A stretch of DNA of 64,000 nucleotides from Margaritifera margaritifera (Eukaryota; Mollusca; Bivalvia; Unionida; Margaritiferidae). The translations under genes were made by a program, and so were the position numbers. Positions 13,140-25,500 of the stretch are shown piece by piece. The notes under the pieces were generated by a model. That model had not been told where the DNA came from. It made no database searches and saw only the letters and a list, made by a program, of their open reading frames with translations. The stretch spans positions 558,001 through 622,000 of the forward strand of contig JAQPZY010001620.1 in assembly GCA_029931535.1 (NCBI GenBank), written 5' to 3'. The stretch's first letter is position 1. The number at the start of each line of letters is the position of its first letter.

Positions 13140-13268
13140 AATTCTGCTTTTCCCTCTGTGAGAATTTAATCCAGAGAGGACCTACTTTTCCCTCTGCGAG
13201 AAATAAACCGGAGATGACCTACTTTTCCCTCTGTGAGAATTTAATCCGGAGAGAACCTACTTCTTCGA
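13140..13268. repeat. ~43-bp minisatellite, three units (copy A)
   Basis: Three units carrying CTTTTCCCTCTGTGAGAA and AATCCGGAGAG. Copy B has a single diverged unit at about 23872-23925 (CCTATGAGAATTTAATCCGG). Confidence 0.87.
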
Positions 13269-13902
13269 GCAAAAGAGGTTTCCCAGTACAAAAAGAATTC
13301 TTTAAATTTCAGTGACGACTGAAGTACACCTATGGCTGATGGCTGTAGTGGGAAAAGTGAAGTTAAATTTGGAAACCATATCACGTGTGCACACCCATGT
13401 ACACATAGATCAGAACGTCATGTATTTTGAAGTCTTTATCGACTTGTTCAGCCTTATCCTCAGCTTTTACGGGCTTGTATAGGAGGAAATACGTGTTGAT
13501 TATCGTGGTTACATTTATTTCTCTTTATTCCCTGCTTCCAAACGCTTTAAATCTGATTTTGCATTTTAAAAAATGCCCCTTCCTGTAATAAATTGAAAAC
13601 AACAACCATATGTGAATGCTTCAAAACAATTACAATTTCGGATCCAATAAATCTTATTTGCACCGTTGCGTTCCTTCTTACAAATCAGTAATTCAATCCA
13701 CTGTAATGAACTATGGTGACAAAATAATCCAATCCTTTTGTCAAATCTGAGGTGCAAACCCTCTGAGCTTTTGATCTAATGAAGGAAATATGCACTTTCA
13801 TCGCTGACAACTGAATTAATCAAGGCCTATTAACGTTTTACGATTCAAAGTAACTTAATTTCTTCTGCAGATTGAATGTATACTGTTGCAATGATGCACC
13901 GG

Positions 13903-13904
<2 letters not shown>

Positions 13905-13954
<50 letters not shown>
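13905..13954. repeat. (CT)n microsatellite
   Basis: CT dinucleotide tract. In copy B the same position (24741-24780) has a short CT tract followed by a CGATCGAT-rich stretch. Confidence 0.97.
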
Positions 13955-13956
<2 letters not shown>

Positions 13957-13985
13957 AATTTCCATTCTAAATACAGGTTCTTACT

Positions 13986-15380
13986 TTATTGTATTCAAGA
14001 TAGCATCATAAGAACATTATATATTCCCAAGCACATCTTTTATTTTTAAAAAGTGATTTATTTCGTATATTACATTACCGAGTACCTCGGTAATTTATCT
14101 TTAATATAAAAGAGTTTTATTATCAGATTCCTAAAAGAAATAATTGTGGAGATTCTCGTGAAAATTGAACAATTTGACTTATTCTGTCATTGATCTAGAC
14201 TCAAATTAAAGCTGCAATCTCACATTTTTACGGCATATGAGAAATTAAACTTATATTACTGCTATATTCTGCAGGATTACACAATGTAATAATGTTAGTT
14301 TTCTTGGAATACTTTTTCACTTTATCAACTTTTTCCCCATATTAAAAAGCAATATAAATTGTTATATCATTTGATTAATGTTGTAGTTTTTTTTTCAAGC
14401 ACACATTGTTCAAAGATAAATAAAAGATGTACAGAAGGTAATTGAATTTTTTAATGCTGACATTTTAAGTGACTTTTAAAATCCCATTTGGGAATAAGAA
14501 TCACCAACTAAACACTCTTTCCTCTATCACAACACCAAAGCCTACCTTTGGGTACCTCTTACATAGTTAATAACAAACCAGGTAAATTGCCCCAGGAATA
14601 GGTACCCCGCTGTTCCTTTGATGATTTTGTGAGAAAGCAATGTGACTTGGGCCTCATGATTGCACATCAATAGAAATTCAGAAATAGGTTTAGAAAGAGT
14701 TTAGATACCTATCCCTGTGTTATTATAGTCCCAGCTGACAATAAGTAAGAATGTTTGTTGAAGCATGGCATGTACCACTTTTAATTCCTTCAATTCAGTA
14801 GACGCACGAGTGACCATTACTGATATGGCAACATACTGTAAGACGATTGCCATGTCTTTTCTTCTTTTTATTCTTATCGATCGCGACATATCATTCTTCC
14901 GATTCAGGAAAACATGATAATATACAGTAACGTATCTGATATTATGATATTCAAACCATATTAATCGGCAATTTTCGAGACCATGAAAAGGCTCGTTATG
15001 CAGATAATTTACTTCAATTTCAAAGCTCATATCATGAGAAAACTCTTTGGGTTCGGAACTGGAAACGAAATAAGAAAAGAACCATATTAAATTCTCTATA
15101 CATAAAATGTATTCAAAGAGACAATCGATACTTAATTACTTTAAAAAATATTTACACAATTTTCAAAATGCCTATCATGCTATAAAATGAAACTATAGTG
15201 CATCTAAAAAAAAAAAAAAATTTTCCTGCCATTTTGAAAGACATCTTGCTCCATGAAACTTGTAGGCACATTTCAGAAACAAAATTAAATACACCACTTG
15301 GGACAATAAGATTTTTAAAACATGGTGGAATCATCATCTTTTTTAAAACATGGTAGAATCATTATCGTTAAATCATTTTA
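13986..15380. other. Spacer between duplicate copies; no gene
   Basis: AT-rich sequence with no counterpart seen in copy B. A 109-codon minus-strand frame (14701-15030) is present, but I recognise no domain in it and see no codon pattern, so I do not call a gene. Confidence 0.45.
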
Positions 15381-15387
15381 CAATGAA

Positions 15388-15560
<173 letters not shown>

Positions 15561-15889
15561 TGGCTTCTTAATTCATATCGGTTTTAATAAGGATCAAGCA
15601 TCGACTTTCTGTAGTACTTCTATCCAAGTTATACCACAAGGATGGTAAAAAATCTTTGTATGACGGGTGGCAACCTAGGCATAAACAAAGTTTAATATCT
15701 CAGAAGCCATTCTTTCGACTGAGTCAATATATGAATAAGCTAATGAAACACGGGATGTACCTGTGTATAACACTCATTCATGCACCAGCACAGCACGGTT
15801 TACGCTGTTTGATTCAAATCATAAATAGAAGGAACAACGTAGACCCTGATTTAAAGTCACAGTATGTGATGGCGGATGGTATTCTTCTA

Positions 15890-16140
15890 TGTTCTCAGCT
15901 GGGCGACACACAATGTTATATTGCCATGTTAAAATTCCTCTTGTGCTCATAATGACCCACAATGTTAAATTCCTATACGGCCTCAGAGTGCCATCTTAAT
16001 ATTTAATTCCCGAGTTATCCACAGTGTTAAACCTATGGACGAGTTTAACATTAAATTACTTTTGTTCCCAGACTGTAATATTTGTAAAATATTGGCGTGA
16101 TGTCAAATTCCCCTTGTCCCCATAATGTCAAACTTGACTA
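15890..16140 (-). mobile_element. Terminus fragment related to the 3.3-kb element
   Basis: Four or five degenerate units of the form AATGTTAAATTCC(C)CTTGT followed by CCCAnAnTGTCA. This is the reverse complement of the 'TCACTNTGGGG...GGAATTTAACATT' motif that builds the arms of the element at 6326-9650 and the array at 34600-35200. Only one terminus-like block is present, followed by a CATA/TATA-rich tract (16141-16285). Confidence 0.5.
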
Positions 16141-16404
16141 CTTGCAAACATATATAATTACATACATATACACATATATACATGCATAACATACATGCGT
16201 GCATACGTGCTTACATTCAGACATATAGTCGTACATACATATATAATTGTATAAGTGCTTATCTGCAAATACATACATACATACCTGCGTACAGACGACT
16301 CTTTTAGGTAGATATCGTCTCTGCATCGATGCAAGCCAGTACATTTTGAGAGTTTATGATTGTTGTTTTTCTTTTTCTTTCTTTTTTTTTCTTCAGAAAG
16401 TACC

Positions 16405-16535
16405 GTCTATACTCGCGTATAAGTGGATACTAACTGCAAACTGCATAGACCAAGATCTGCCGGCGCATAATGCGACGGCAGATCAGGGTCTATGTTGTTT
16501 GCATTTAGACCTTGGTTATACGCGAGTATAACGGA
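16405..16535. mobile_element. Palindromic MITE
   Basis: Outer inverted repeats TATACTCGCGTATAA and TTATACGCGAGTATA enclose an inner palindrome of about 33-nt arms (16435-16503) centred on GCGCATAATGCG, with stem GATCTGCCG/CGGCAGATC. The whole insert could fold into one hairpin. It is non-coding. A second copy follows at 16638-16735. Confidence 0.7.
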
Positions 16536-16637
16536 ATACATACAAAAACTTCACCCCAAGGCTATTCACCTGTTAAATATTTATATTAGTTGTGGGAATA
16601 TCGGGTCTGTACAGTTTGTAAGGACTAATCAGTAGAA

Positions 16638-16735
16638 CAAACAACATACACCCTGATCTGCCGGCGCATTATGCGACGGTAGATCAGGGTCATTGTTGTT
16701 TGCATTTAGACCCGAGTTATACGCGAGTATAACGG
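16638..16735. mobile_element. Second palindromic MITE copy (tandem)
   Basis: The same inner palindrome (arms of about 32 nt around CGCATTATGCG, 16638-16703) and the same right end TTATACGCGAGTATAAC, but no left outer repeat. The downstream flank (CACCCCAAGGCTA, then TATATTAGTTGTGGGAATAT) also repeats the flank of the first copy. This indicates a tandem duplication of about 220 bp rather than a second insertion. Confidence 0.68.
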
Positions 16736-17876
16736 TATAAATACAAAACGTTCACCCCAAGGCTAATCACCTGTAAAATATCTATATTAGTTGTGGGAAT
16801 ATTGACATGTTTACCTCTGAAATAGATCAGTAAAAAAAAAAATGCAGAGCGTTGCCTGCCGTGCAGCGTAATAATCTGTTTAATTCTGTTCCAAAATGAA
16901 GCAAACGTAGCACATTACGTCTTTTTACGGATCAACATGATCCAAGAGTGCAAATTATCAGCGCATCAGGATTTTTAGATTGTCTGCAGGTAGTTTTAAT
17001 TGCAACTTGTTCAAGGCAATATTGACAATATTACAGAATACCGTCGAGAACTGAAGCAGTTTTATCAATCACTTTAGAACATTTAAATCGTTTCAAGCTG
17101 ATTTGCATACTCTAGAGACGTGAGACAAAGATTTATTGAGAAGGGATGTTTGTGTGCATTGACTTTTATGTTGCTCTGCCAACTGCATGGTTCTGGTAAT
17201 CCCATGCATCATGGAATGAACCCCGCCAATCTTTTGCACAGTTTAGAATGATCAAGAGCTTAATCCCGTGTTTTCTTTCATGTGGCTTTCATTCAATAAC
17301 AAATAGTTTTTTTAAGTCTTTAACAATTCCATAAAGTTTCATGTCTGAAGAAATTAACTTAACTGAGGAATTATAGTAAATGAATGACGTTTACCTACCT
17401 TTTCCAGTCGTTAATACTTAAAAATTAACATGATGTAACGGACTTTCCTATGTCAGTTTGCGTGATATCTGGTTGCTCTGATTGCGTACGAATATCACGA
17501 CCTTCTGTTTCGAGAATCAAAGACATTTATTTTATCACAATTTATAATATTTGGTAATATTAGTTAATGAAGTACATCTGATAAAGCCACCAACTGTCCC
17601 GTCTAAGATGATGCGGTTGATCATCGGTCATCAGTCATCCACAAGAAACCATAAGGTAACAATAAAAGCTAAATAATTTTTACTGAATATATATGTATAT
17701 ATATATATATGTTGATTGGTCTTAGATAGGTTTAAGAAGGTAAAATTACATGCATTCAGTTTTTTTAGGAAGACCCTTGTCCGTGCATACTCGGGGCTGT
17801 TCGGCAATTTTACTGTATTAAAACTCGAGTTTAATGTAGTCAATGCAGACTGAAGATCTGAAACTGTATGGATGTA

Positions 17877-17880
<4 letters not shown>

Positions 17881-17911
<31 letters not shown>
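17881..17911. repeat. Poly-T tract
   Basis: About 31 consecutive T. It replaces the 62-bp duplicated segment found in copy A. Confidence 0.97.
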
Positions 17912-17913
<2 letters not shown>

Positions 17914-18370
17914 CTATGGGTTATCCGTGACGGAGAAAAGGATCATTTTGGTTCAATGTAAGCAAAAGTTCTGAGTTTTAACTTGGTATCAGAGGTCTGA
18001 ATGTTACGAAAATGTTGAAATTTCAGTCGTTTCCCTGTTTTCAAGGAATTATGCGCTCAGTCAAGTTGTTCTTGCTTTAGTTTACACCAGTCATTATTGG
18101 CCACCTCTGGTCTCCCACCTTCCACCCAGAACATGATGTTTCATTTTGTTTCATTTTTATATTAAAAAATAAACCACATTAAATCAAGTTAATTGGATGA
18201 TACGGGTGTGATGATTATTATGTTTATAGTTGCCTGTGCAGAATTACCAATAATCCAGGTTGTAAAAGGTTCCAAAAAAGAAGGTAAAGGAAAAAGGAGA
18301 CAATAAAACAAATTATTCATCTCACAGCAGAGAGAAAGTGTGAAGGTTTTTCACCCCCACCCACCCCCCC

Positions 18371-18372
<2 letters not shown>

Positions 18373-18437
<65 letters not shown>
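18373..18437. repeat. (AT)n tract at left inversion breakpoint
   Basis: AT dinucleotide tract directly after a C-rich run. It forms the left boundary of the inverted segment in copy B. Confidence 0.96.
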
Positions 18438-18439
<2 letters not shown>

Positions 18440-18817
18440 CTTAACGTGCGTGTAGTGAACTCTCACATGTATCACTGTATCGCACACATACAACTGGTAA
18501 TACAGATGAAAGGTGTGGTAGCTGAGCAAACTGTCAAATTGAAACAAGAGAAACGGTGATACTGATCACGCAGAATATGGAATCCCACGTGTGGAATGCC
18601 AGGAACCTTCATACTTGCAGAAAATTGTTGTTTCTCGTCTGGCTTTTGACGTTTTCATCCGAAATAAATAACAAAGGAGTACATAAGAATGAGAAGATAT
18701 ACAAAACCGAAAAAAAACGATAAGGAAAAGCACGGATTATAAGACATAGCTGATAGTTAAAGGACGAAACAAGGTAGGGCGTCACATAGAACACACACAC
18801 AAACACACTAAGAATAT

Positions 18818-18828
<11 letters not shown>
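18438..18828. other. Inverted segment of copy B
   Basis: The reverse complement of this segment aligns with copy A 4735-4980. Shared stretches include AAGGTTCCTGGCAT and CCACACGTGGGAT, and a frame ending at the same stop. Flanking duplicated sequence on both sides stays in direct orientation. (AT)n tracts lie at both edges (18373-18437 and 18829-18874). Confidence 0.75.

Positions 18829-18874
<46 letters not shown>
18829..18874. repeat. (TA)n tract at right inversion breakpoint
   Basis: AT/TA dinucleotides followed by GA-rich sequence (18883-18906). Right boundary of the inverted segment. Confidence 0.96.
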
Positions 18875-18877
<3 letters not shown>

Positions 18878-19488
18878 TGACCGAGAGAGAGAGAGACAGA
18901 GAGAGCTAAAAATGGTGCAGCCAAGTCTGAAAAACTGGACAAGCGCTTTCGAGCTCTACGGATTCCTTTCTCATAATTTAAATTCTCTTCTCAGAATGGT
19001 AATACGTGGAATGGATTTTCCTGCTGAAGGTAAAGCTTCTCCATGGTGTAATAGATCGAATGCTCTATGTCCTATCCGTCTCCTTTCATTGATCATGTTT
19101 TGTCATCCAAACCTCCTTCAAAAACAAAACCGGATTCAGCTAGATAAAGGGCTGATTAGTACACGAATGGAATGTATTTGTATTGAAGGTATCTGTAGCG
19201 TCTGGAGAAAGGAATACGTTTGCAAAAATTTACCCCGTTTGTATCCATTATTTCCTCTGAGAATTTCTAATGTGTGTAAAAGTGAAGAGTGGAGAAAAGG
19301 CTTTGATTAAATTACTCTCTTATTGTAAGAAGTACCGTATAGCTTTTGGCCCTGTTGAAATTTAGTGTTCTGTGATCCAATAACATGCTACAAACTCGAT
19401 ATACTGATTTACTTACCATCTCTTTCATGGTTGCTTGCATCATCAAACATCGTTCCCTGAAATTAAAATGTATCTACAAAATAACCTA

Positions 19489-19836
19489 ATGTTGACTCTA
19501 TTTTCCTGCTCTGATACGAAAATATCCAACAGTGTTGACTCTGTTTTCCACTTCTGATACGAAAACATCCAACAGTGTTGACTCTCTTTTCCTTCTCTAA
19601 TACGAAAACATCCAACACTGTTGACTCTGTTTTCCACTTCTGATATGAAAACATCCAACAGTGTTGACTCTATTTTCCTTCTCTAATACGAAAACATCCA
19701 ACACTGTTGACTCTGTTTTCCACTTCTGATATGAAAACATCCAACAGTGTTGACTCTATTTTCCTTCTCTAATACGAAAACATCCAACACTGTTGACTCT
19801 GTTTTCCACTTCTGATACGAAAACATCCAACAGTGC
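19489..19836. repeat. 43-bp minisatellite (copy B only), dimeric
   Basis: Eight units of about 43 bp starting GTTGACTCT and ending GAAAACATCCAACA. Units with CCACTTCTGAT alternate with units with CCTTCTCTAAT, giving an 86-bp higher-order repeat. The paralogous position in copy A (about 5789-5833) has one unit. Minus-strand frames over the array merely read through the repeat. Confidence 0.92.
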
Positions 19837-20316
19837 ATACAAAATAGCATTGTTCGTTTTGTAATGATTCATATCTATTAATTGTGTACCAGTTTGAAGA
19901 AAGTACATTTCGACTTGTCTTGACTTTTATATCCGGAATTGAACAGTTGCTTATAAATCGACGAAAGAAATATTTGGACTGGTTCAGGGTTATTTCTTCA
20001 CTTGCAGCTTAACCCTTCAAAGACAGACATATATCTTAAATTGTTCAGCCCCATTTTTAAAAAATGCTGATAGAGACTGGTGTATAGAGAGGTTTATACA
20101 TCTTTAAGAGTGACTATTAAATCCACTAACGAAACGTTTTAGAGATTTTTATATGTCAAATGAATTTTACAGAAGTTTACTATATATCATGTTTTTCATC
20201 ACGGAGGACCAGTACTATTAAAATTCCAAGTACCAATATTGAACGATTAATACAATGAGTATTTAAAGGTTAGGCATTACAATTGTTTTGTTTATTTTTC
20301 TTTTTAAATCTGTGTG

Positions 20317-20321
<5 letters not shown>

Positions 20322-20394
<73 letters not shown>

Positions 20395-20410
20395 TCACAC
20401 ACACACACAC

Positions 20411-20484
<74 letters not shown>
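20322..20484. repeat. Compound (AT)n(AC)n(AT)n microsatellite
   Basis: Two AT tracts flank a central CA/ACAC block (about 20386-20413). It sits at the point where copy A carries the 3.3-kb element. Both strands read as long low-complexity frames, which are not genes. Confidence 0.97.
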
Positions 20485-20488
<4 letters not shown>

Positions 20489-20982
20489 TCTGCTGGAGGC
20501 CACTTTGGTAACAACAAACAACATAGCTTCCCAGACATTCTGATGCTACAGAATTATCATCACGCCAAATCGACCAAATATCAGAGACATTTACTGTCAT
20601 ATAAATACCATAAATACCGTGCTATTCTTTCCAGGCCAGCATTTTACGCTTCCTATTGTACAGTATTTGTTTTCTCGGTCTGCGGTCTGTCTAGTATTAT
20701 TTTATTATCATGTAACTTTTTTGTTAAATTTTCAAAGAGGATGTTTCCTTTTCATGGAAGACTAATTCCTCGCGAACGTTGCGAAAGTAAAACCACCATG
20801 AAATAAGCCTGTTATACAGTAAAATTAATTATGCATGTAATTTTTGAGGAAAATATTTTAAATATACACTTTCAAACGCATGTTTCATGTAATAAGTTAG
20901 GTTATCTATTTTTGATGAAAATTTTACTTTTTTGTTATATCTATCAGTCGTGTCTTATATCCTGTATTTATGTTATGGTTAT

Positions 20983-20986
<4 letters not shown>

Positions 20987-21054
<68 letters not shown>
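20987..21054. repeat. (AT)n microsatellite
   Basis: Uninterrupted AT dinucleotide tract. Confidence 0.97.
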
Positions 21055-21056
<2 letters not shown>

Positions 21057-21747
21057 TCTAGTCCTCATGTACTGCTTTGTGATTTGTTTCCGATAAATAT
21101 CGTGAAATGTCCCTGGGATTCTGTCAGTCTAGACAGTAATTGTATTTAGATAAAACCAATAATACAATAAGAAAGCAGTACATACAAATTAGAAGGATAT
21201 TTACATTTCACTATTTTTTTCCTTATATTAAAAATTTCATTGCTGGCTGCAATCAGGTGAATTTTATTTAAAATTCGTTTGAAAAAAATGCATATCGGAC
21301 AAAAAAGGTGATAACGTTTGCCCTTTAGGACAACAAGTAGTTTCTAGCTTGAGATAATTTCTTTACAAGAGATACGTGCAGATTTCTGGAAGTGAATGTG
21401 ATTAGTATCACACAATCTTAGGTCCCTGAGATTTGGATAACGTATAAAGTAAATGTATTTAGATAAATCCAATTTTCTGTCTCACAGATTTGATCGAAGA
21501 AGGGTCAGCTACCGGGAATTATCCCACTTCAATTTGCACCTGATATTATCAAGTGACTTCTCTAATTTGTTCGAATGGAATCTTTCGGAAATGAGTTTAT
21601 TAGCTGTTCGACTGCCCCCCCCCCCCCCAATCGGGTCAGAAAAGTTTTAATGTCGCTCATGCAATCTCGATAGTAGGTTTTGACAAATACTTGTGTATCC
21701 GATTTACATCAGCGACGTACGCTGCAGTTAATGATTCATCTTGCCTA

Positions 21748-22003
21748 TTATCTTGTACGTGTACCTCCAACTGGAAATGCCTAGTATCTTGTACATGTAT
21801 GTCCAACTGAAAATGCCTAGTATGTTGTACATGTACCTCCAACTGGAAATGCCTAGTTCTTGTACATGTACGTCCAACTGAAAATGCCTAGTATGTTGTA
21901 CATGTACCTCCAACTGCAAATGCCTAGTATCTTGTACATGTACCTCCAACTGGAAATGCCTAGTATCTTGTACATGTACCTCCAACTGAAAATACGTTTA
22001 TGT
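21748..22003. repeat. 36-bp minisatellite (copy B only)
   Basis: Seven units of 35-36 bp with the core TTGTACATGTACCTCCAACT, which includes the palindrome TGTACATGTACA in part. Copy A has one unit at about 10610-10650. Frames on both strands are repeat artefacts. Confidence 0.92.
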
Positions 22004-22009
22004 GAAACG

Positions 22010-23540
22010 ACAATCAAAAATTACATTTCTTGCAACGAAATCAATATTGTTTCTTACGTTTTGGAGGAAAGTTTGTACAACAGAATACGTATGCTTTGGC
22101 CTTTGCAGATACTGCTACGGAGTGGATATGAAAGTGAAATGTTTTACTTTATCATAAAAACCATCCTAAAGATTGAGCTGTTGATTCCCAAGGCAGACTA
22201 AGTTAAATTGCGGTATTTGAAGTGAACTGTATGAAGAAGAAAGAAAAGAAAGAAAAAAAACAACAACAAAACAAAACAAAAAAAAACAAAAACATGGATG
22301 GTCGACCGCTAAATGTTGCACATGATGACATTCGAATAAATCTCTTTTTTGTAAAGTATATCAGCTTTCTAAAGTATCTGTCCAAAGCTGTCTTCCCCTC
22401 CCCCTCATTTCGATATCTTGTTACCACCATCATGTCCAGATTTTGCTATGAGTATGACTAAATAAGGAATGGAAAATCATATTAGAATTATCAAAAATAA
22501 AAATCTTGTATGCGATACTGAATATAGGATACATAAACTTTCAAGGCTGTCTTGAGTTCGTCAAAATAAAGAATAAGTAAATCTTTGAGATTTCAGTCGA
22601 CTTTTATGTGTGAAATTTATTAAGTTACTTTTGTACTGTCTCAGGAGGGGAGTAAGCATCTGGCAAGGGAGAAAAGGCGTTATTTTATTACGTGATAGAT
22701 ACGTCGGGGTAGTGTTGAAGGTAAACATACACTATTGAAGGAAAGGTATTGTATACATTGTTGCAGTGGGGTATCATTGATTACTTTATCATGGAGAGGA
22801 CCCCTGACTTGGGCAATGAATATTTGACGTTCTTGCGTGGGATTAAGTTGGAAAGGAGGTAAGATAACCCGATACACTGTAATCCGCCGTGTAAAAGGTG
22901 TAATACGAGTTCATTTCCTATTGTAACATTCACCATACCCCACTCAAAATTTTGCTTTTAATTACAATTGTAATGAGCTCACACATTCAGAGATAATGAA
23001 AAAAACCGAATACATGCACACGAATCGTATTGCATAGATCAAAACAATCTAGTCACGTGCACTCGGAAGCACGTGTCGGCTTTCATCCTATTTTGTTTCC
23101 ACGCTGTGTATTCAACACCTTGAATTAAAAGCGACAGCAAGAACGCGGATTAAATTCTGAAAAACTGTGAACGGTAAGTTAGGTAATTTCATTTTGACCT
23201 TTTACCAATGATAGTTAATAAGACTTTTGTTGGAAAGGCTTCCAAAGTCTCTGATGGAAAATGCACGGTAAAAAGTACGACAACCTTCCACCTTTGGATT
23301 TTCTTGATTTAGTCTTCATTTTCAACGTCGTCTCCAATAACCAAATCGCATACACAAAAATATAAGAATGTATTTATATCACTTGATATGTAATGACTTT
23401 TCTTCCTTTAAGATACGATACTGTCGTTCAGAATGTGTAAACCACACGGTTCTTTTGTTTGCAATCCCAAAAAACGAAAAGAAGGCGCATATGCACGAAT
23501 GCATGCCGATAGTTTGGCATGCAAAAGATAAATTATATAC
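22010..23540. other. Copy B non-coding stretch
   Basis: Collinear with copy A 10650-11760 over much of its length. It includes an A-rich run of AAAG/AAAAC repeats at 22232-22296. No gene seen. Confidence 0.5.
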
Positions 23541-23556
23541 TAGTACACATATACAT

Positions 23557-23558
<2 letters not shown>

Positions 23559-23624
<66 letters not shown>

Positions 23625-23652
23625 CTGTGTGTGCGTGTATGTGTGTGTGTGA
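23559..23652. repeat. (AT)n then (GT)n microsatellite
   Basis: AT tract 23559-23622, followed by an imperfect GT tract to 23652. Confidence 0.96.
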
Positions 23653-24228
23653 GGAAAGTGTTGATATCAAATTTTTTTTCTTCACATTTTACTTTTAATT
23701 CTCGCGTTAGAAATAAGTAAAGCATAACATGTAACGTGACCGAGTTGTTTGAATTAATCAACGATAGGCGTTGACATTTTTATATGTCATGTCTCCGGAT
23801 ACTTCTTTTCTTTTCTTTTTTGTGATGGATTCATTTCGTCTGAAACGTTAGCAGGTTAGACGTAGGACAATTCAATTTCTCCTCCCTATGAGAATTTAAT
23901 CCGGAAACGACCTTCCACTTCTCCAAGCAAGTATCTTACTCATCTAGTGAGAGGTTTCATAGTACAAAAGCATTATTCAAATTTCCGTGACTGAAGTACA
24001 CTTATGGTTGATGGCAGTAGTGGGGGCTCGATTTGTGTTGTGTGCCGTCTAATTTCGAAACCACGCGATGTCTGCACACCTACATAAATACAGGTCAGAA
24101 ATAGAAATATTTGAATTTTACGAGCAGCCTCTATCGGCGTGATAACAATATGAAAATTCTTTATTGGATTATACCTTGGCATAATGTAGAACAAGTCCTC
24201 TGTTAACGTTGTCATTCATATCCTCAAC

Positions 24229-24406
24229 CAGGGCCGTCGTGAGGGGCGGGCGAAACAGGCGATCGCCCGGGGCGCCAAGTCGGGGGGGGGGGGGGGAGAG
24301 GACGTTATTTCGCGGAGTTTGCGGTATTTTTTCCCGAGTGTGGTCCGCCGAAGGCGACGCTTGCCCGGGGCGCCGTTTCTTCCAGAGCAAAATTGCGACG
24401 GCCCTG
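24229..24406. mobile_element. hAT MITE with perfect TIR and 8-bp TSD
   Basis: A 178-bp GC-rich insert. It starts CAGGGCCGTCG and ends CGACGGCCCTG, a perfect 11-bp terminal inverted repeat. It is flanked by perfect 8-bp direct repeats TCCTCAAC (24221-24228 and 24407-24414). Copy A keeps the empty site (TTATCCTCAGC at about 13454-13464). It is non-coding, with a G-run at 24282-24296. Open frames crossing it are artefacts of its GC content. Confidence 0.93.
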
Positions 24407-24809
24407 TCCTCAACTAGTATGGGTTTTAAAGGTGGACATAAATAGTAATTATGGTTACTGAACTGCATTGCAGTTGCTTTTATTCAGCAAAATCCTTCCA
24501 AACAGCTCTTAAAATGTATTATTCCATTCAAAAATTGTTCCTTCTTGTAATAAACTAACAACAGCTACCATACATTCTATCTTTCAATCTAACGGAGGAT
24601 ATATTTACTTGTATTGTTGACAACCGAACTCGCCAAGGCTTATCAACGTCTACGATTCAAACTAACTTAATTTGATGCAAATTACTAAAGTATCCTGATG
24701 TAGTGGAAGCTTACCAGGCTCAGCGCATGTGCAACTCTCATTCTCTCTCTCCCTCGATCGATCGATTGATCAATCGATCGAAATTTTCATTGTAAATACA
24801 GTTATAAAG

Positions 24810-25454
24810 AGGGATGAAACAACTTCGGAGCAGGGGAAGTTATAAGTATTTAGTTCCATTTTGTTTCTTAGTTCATATCCTATTGCCGAATAAACAGTGA
24901 TATAAAAAGGTGTGTAGTTGACTGGATCCCGAAATTTACATTTATCGTCAGTTTCATAAACGTTCCTTACGTACTGTTAATTCGGTAGTTTGTAGTGTAC
25001 CAAATTTTGTATATTTCGTGGTTGCCAAACGACGAATTTTTGGACCCAACCAAAAAATGTAATCTACACCTAGAAACAGTAGGACACATTCCCCGCGAAT
25101 TTATGTGCCGACGATAATTTAAATTTAAAAAAAAAACTCGTAACGAAGAACAAGACTGTCTCACACTGCTCCTATGTCTGCTTATTCGTTCATTTGTTTG
25201 TACATTCCTTTTTAAATTCACATTAATTAAGGGATGACTGGTGAAATCGCAAATTTAATTAATTAGATCAATAATGGCACTCTAAGTTAAACTAATTCAG
25301 ACAAAATCAAGTTGCCGTTAAACCTGCACGGACAAAGTGATAATGGAATGTATACTTCCTTCTTAAAAAAAGAATTGCTGACGAACATATCGTGACATAA
25401 TAAGCTCAAAGAACTGGAGAAGCTCCAACTGTCTTTTGTAAAAGTCAGTTATCA

Positions 25455-25500
<46 letters not shown>

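Larger units (their letters stand above)
1530..13985. repeat. Direct duplication, copy A
   Basis: A long diverged direct duplication partner of 16780-24805. Collinear anchors seen by eye are: 1550-1850 with 16797-17100; 3640-4130 with 17800-18220; 5025-5175 with 19188-19360; 5730-6300 with 19430-20280; 9680-9770 with 20485-20575; 10555-11760 with 21695-23185; 12950-13460 with 23700-24150; 13555-13985 with 24500-24800. A weaker match, 826-925 with 15790-15885, may extend it to the left. The excess length of A is largely the 3.3-kb element at 6326-9650. No host gene is visible in either copy. Confidence 0.78.
16780..24805. repeat. Direct duplication, copy B
   Basis: Partner of 1530-13985; the anchors are listed there. 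B lacks the 3.3-kb element. It has an internal inversion (18438-18828), two private minisatellites (19489-19836 and 21748-22003) and a private hAT MITE (24229-24406). Divergence is high, so the event is old. Both copies look equally non-coding. Confidence 0.78.

Noticed and set aside
14701..15030. 109-codon minus frame
   Set aside because: No recognisable motif, AT-rich context and no supporting neighbour. Chance is the simplest explanation.
18912..19310. 132-codon plus frame in copy B
   Set aside because: Copy A has no matching open frame at the paralogous place and no domain is recognisable, so coding is unlikely.
20270..20806. Frames of 84-172 codons with Ile-Tyr runs
   Set aside because: They start in an (AT)n/(AC)n/(AT)n microsatellite; the remaining downstream part has no domain and is not kept in copy A.
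24169..24468. Frames of 65-99 codons on both strands around 24.2-24.4 kb
   Set aside because: They overlie a non-coding GC-rich hAT MITE with perfect TIRs and TSD.
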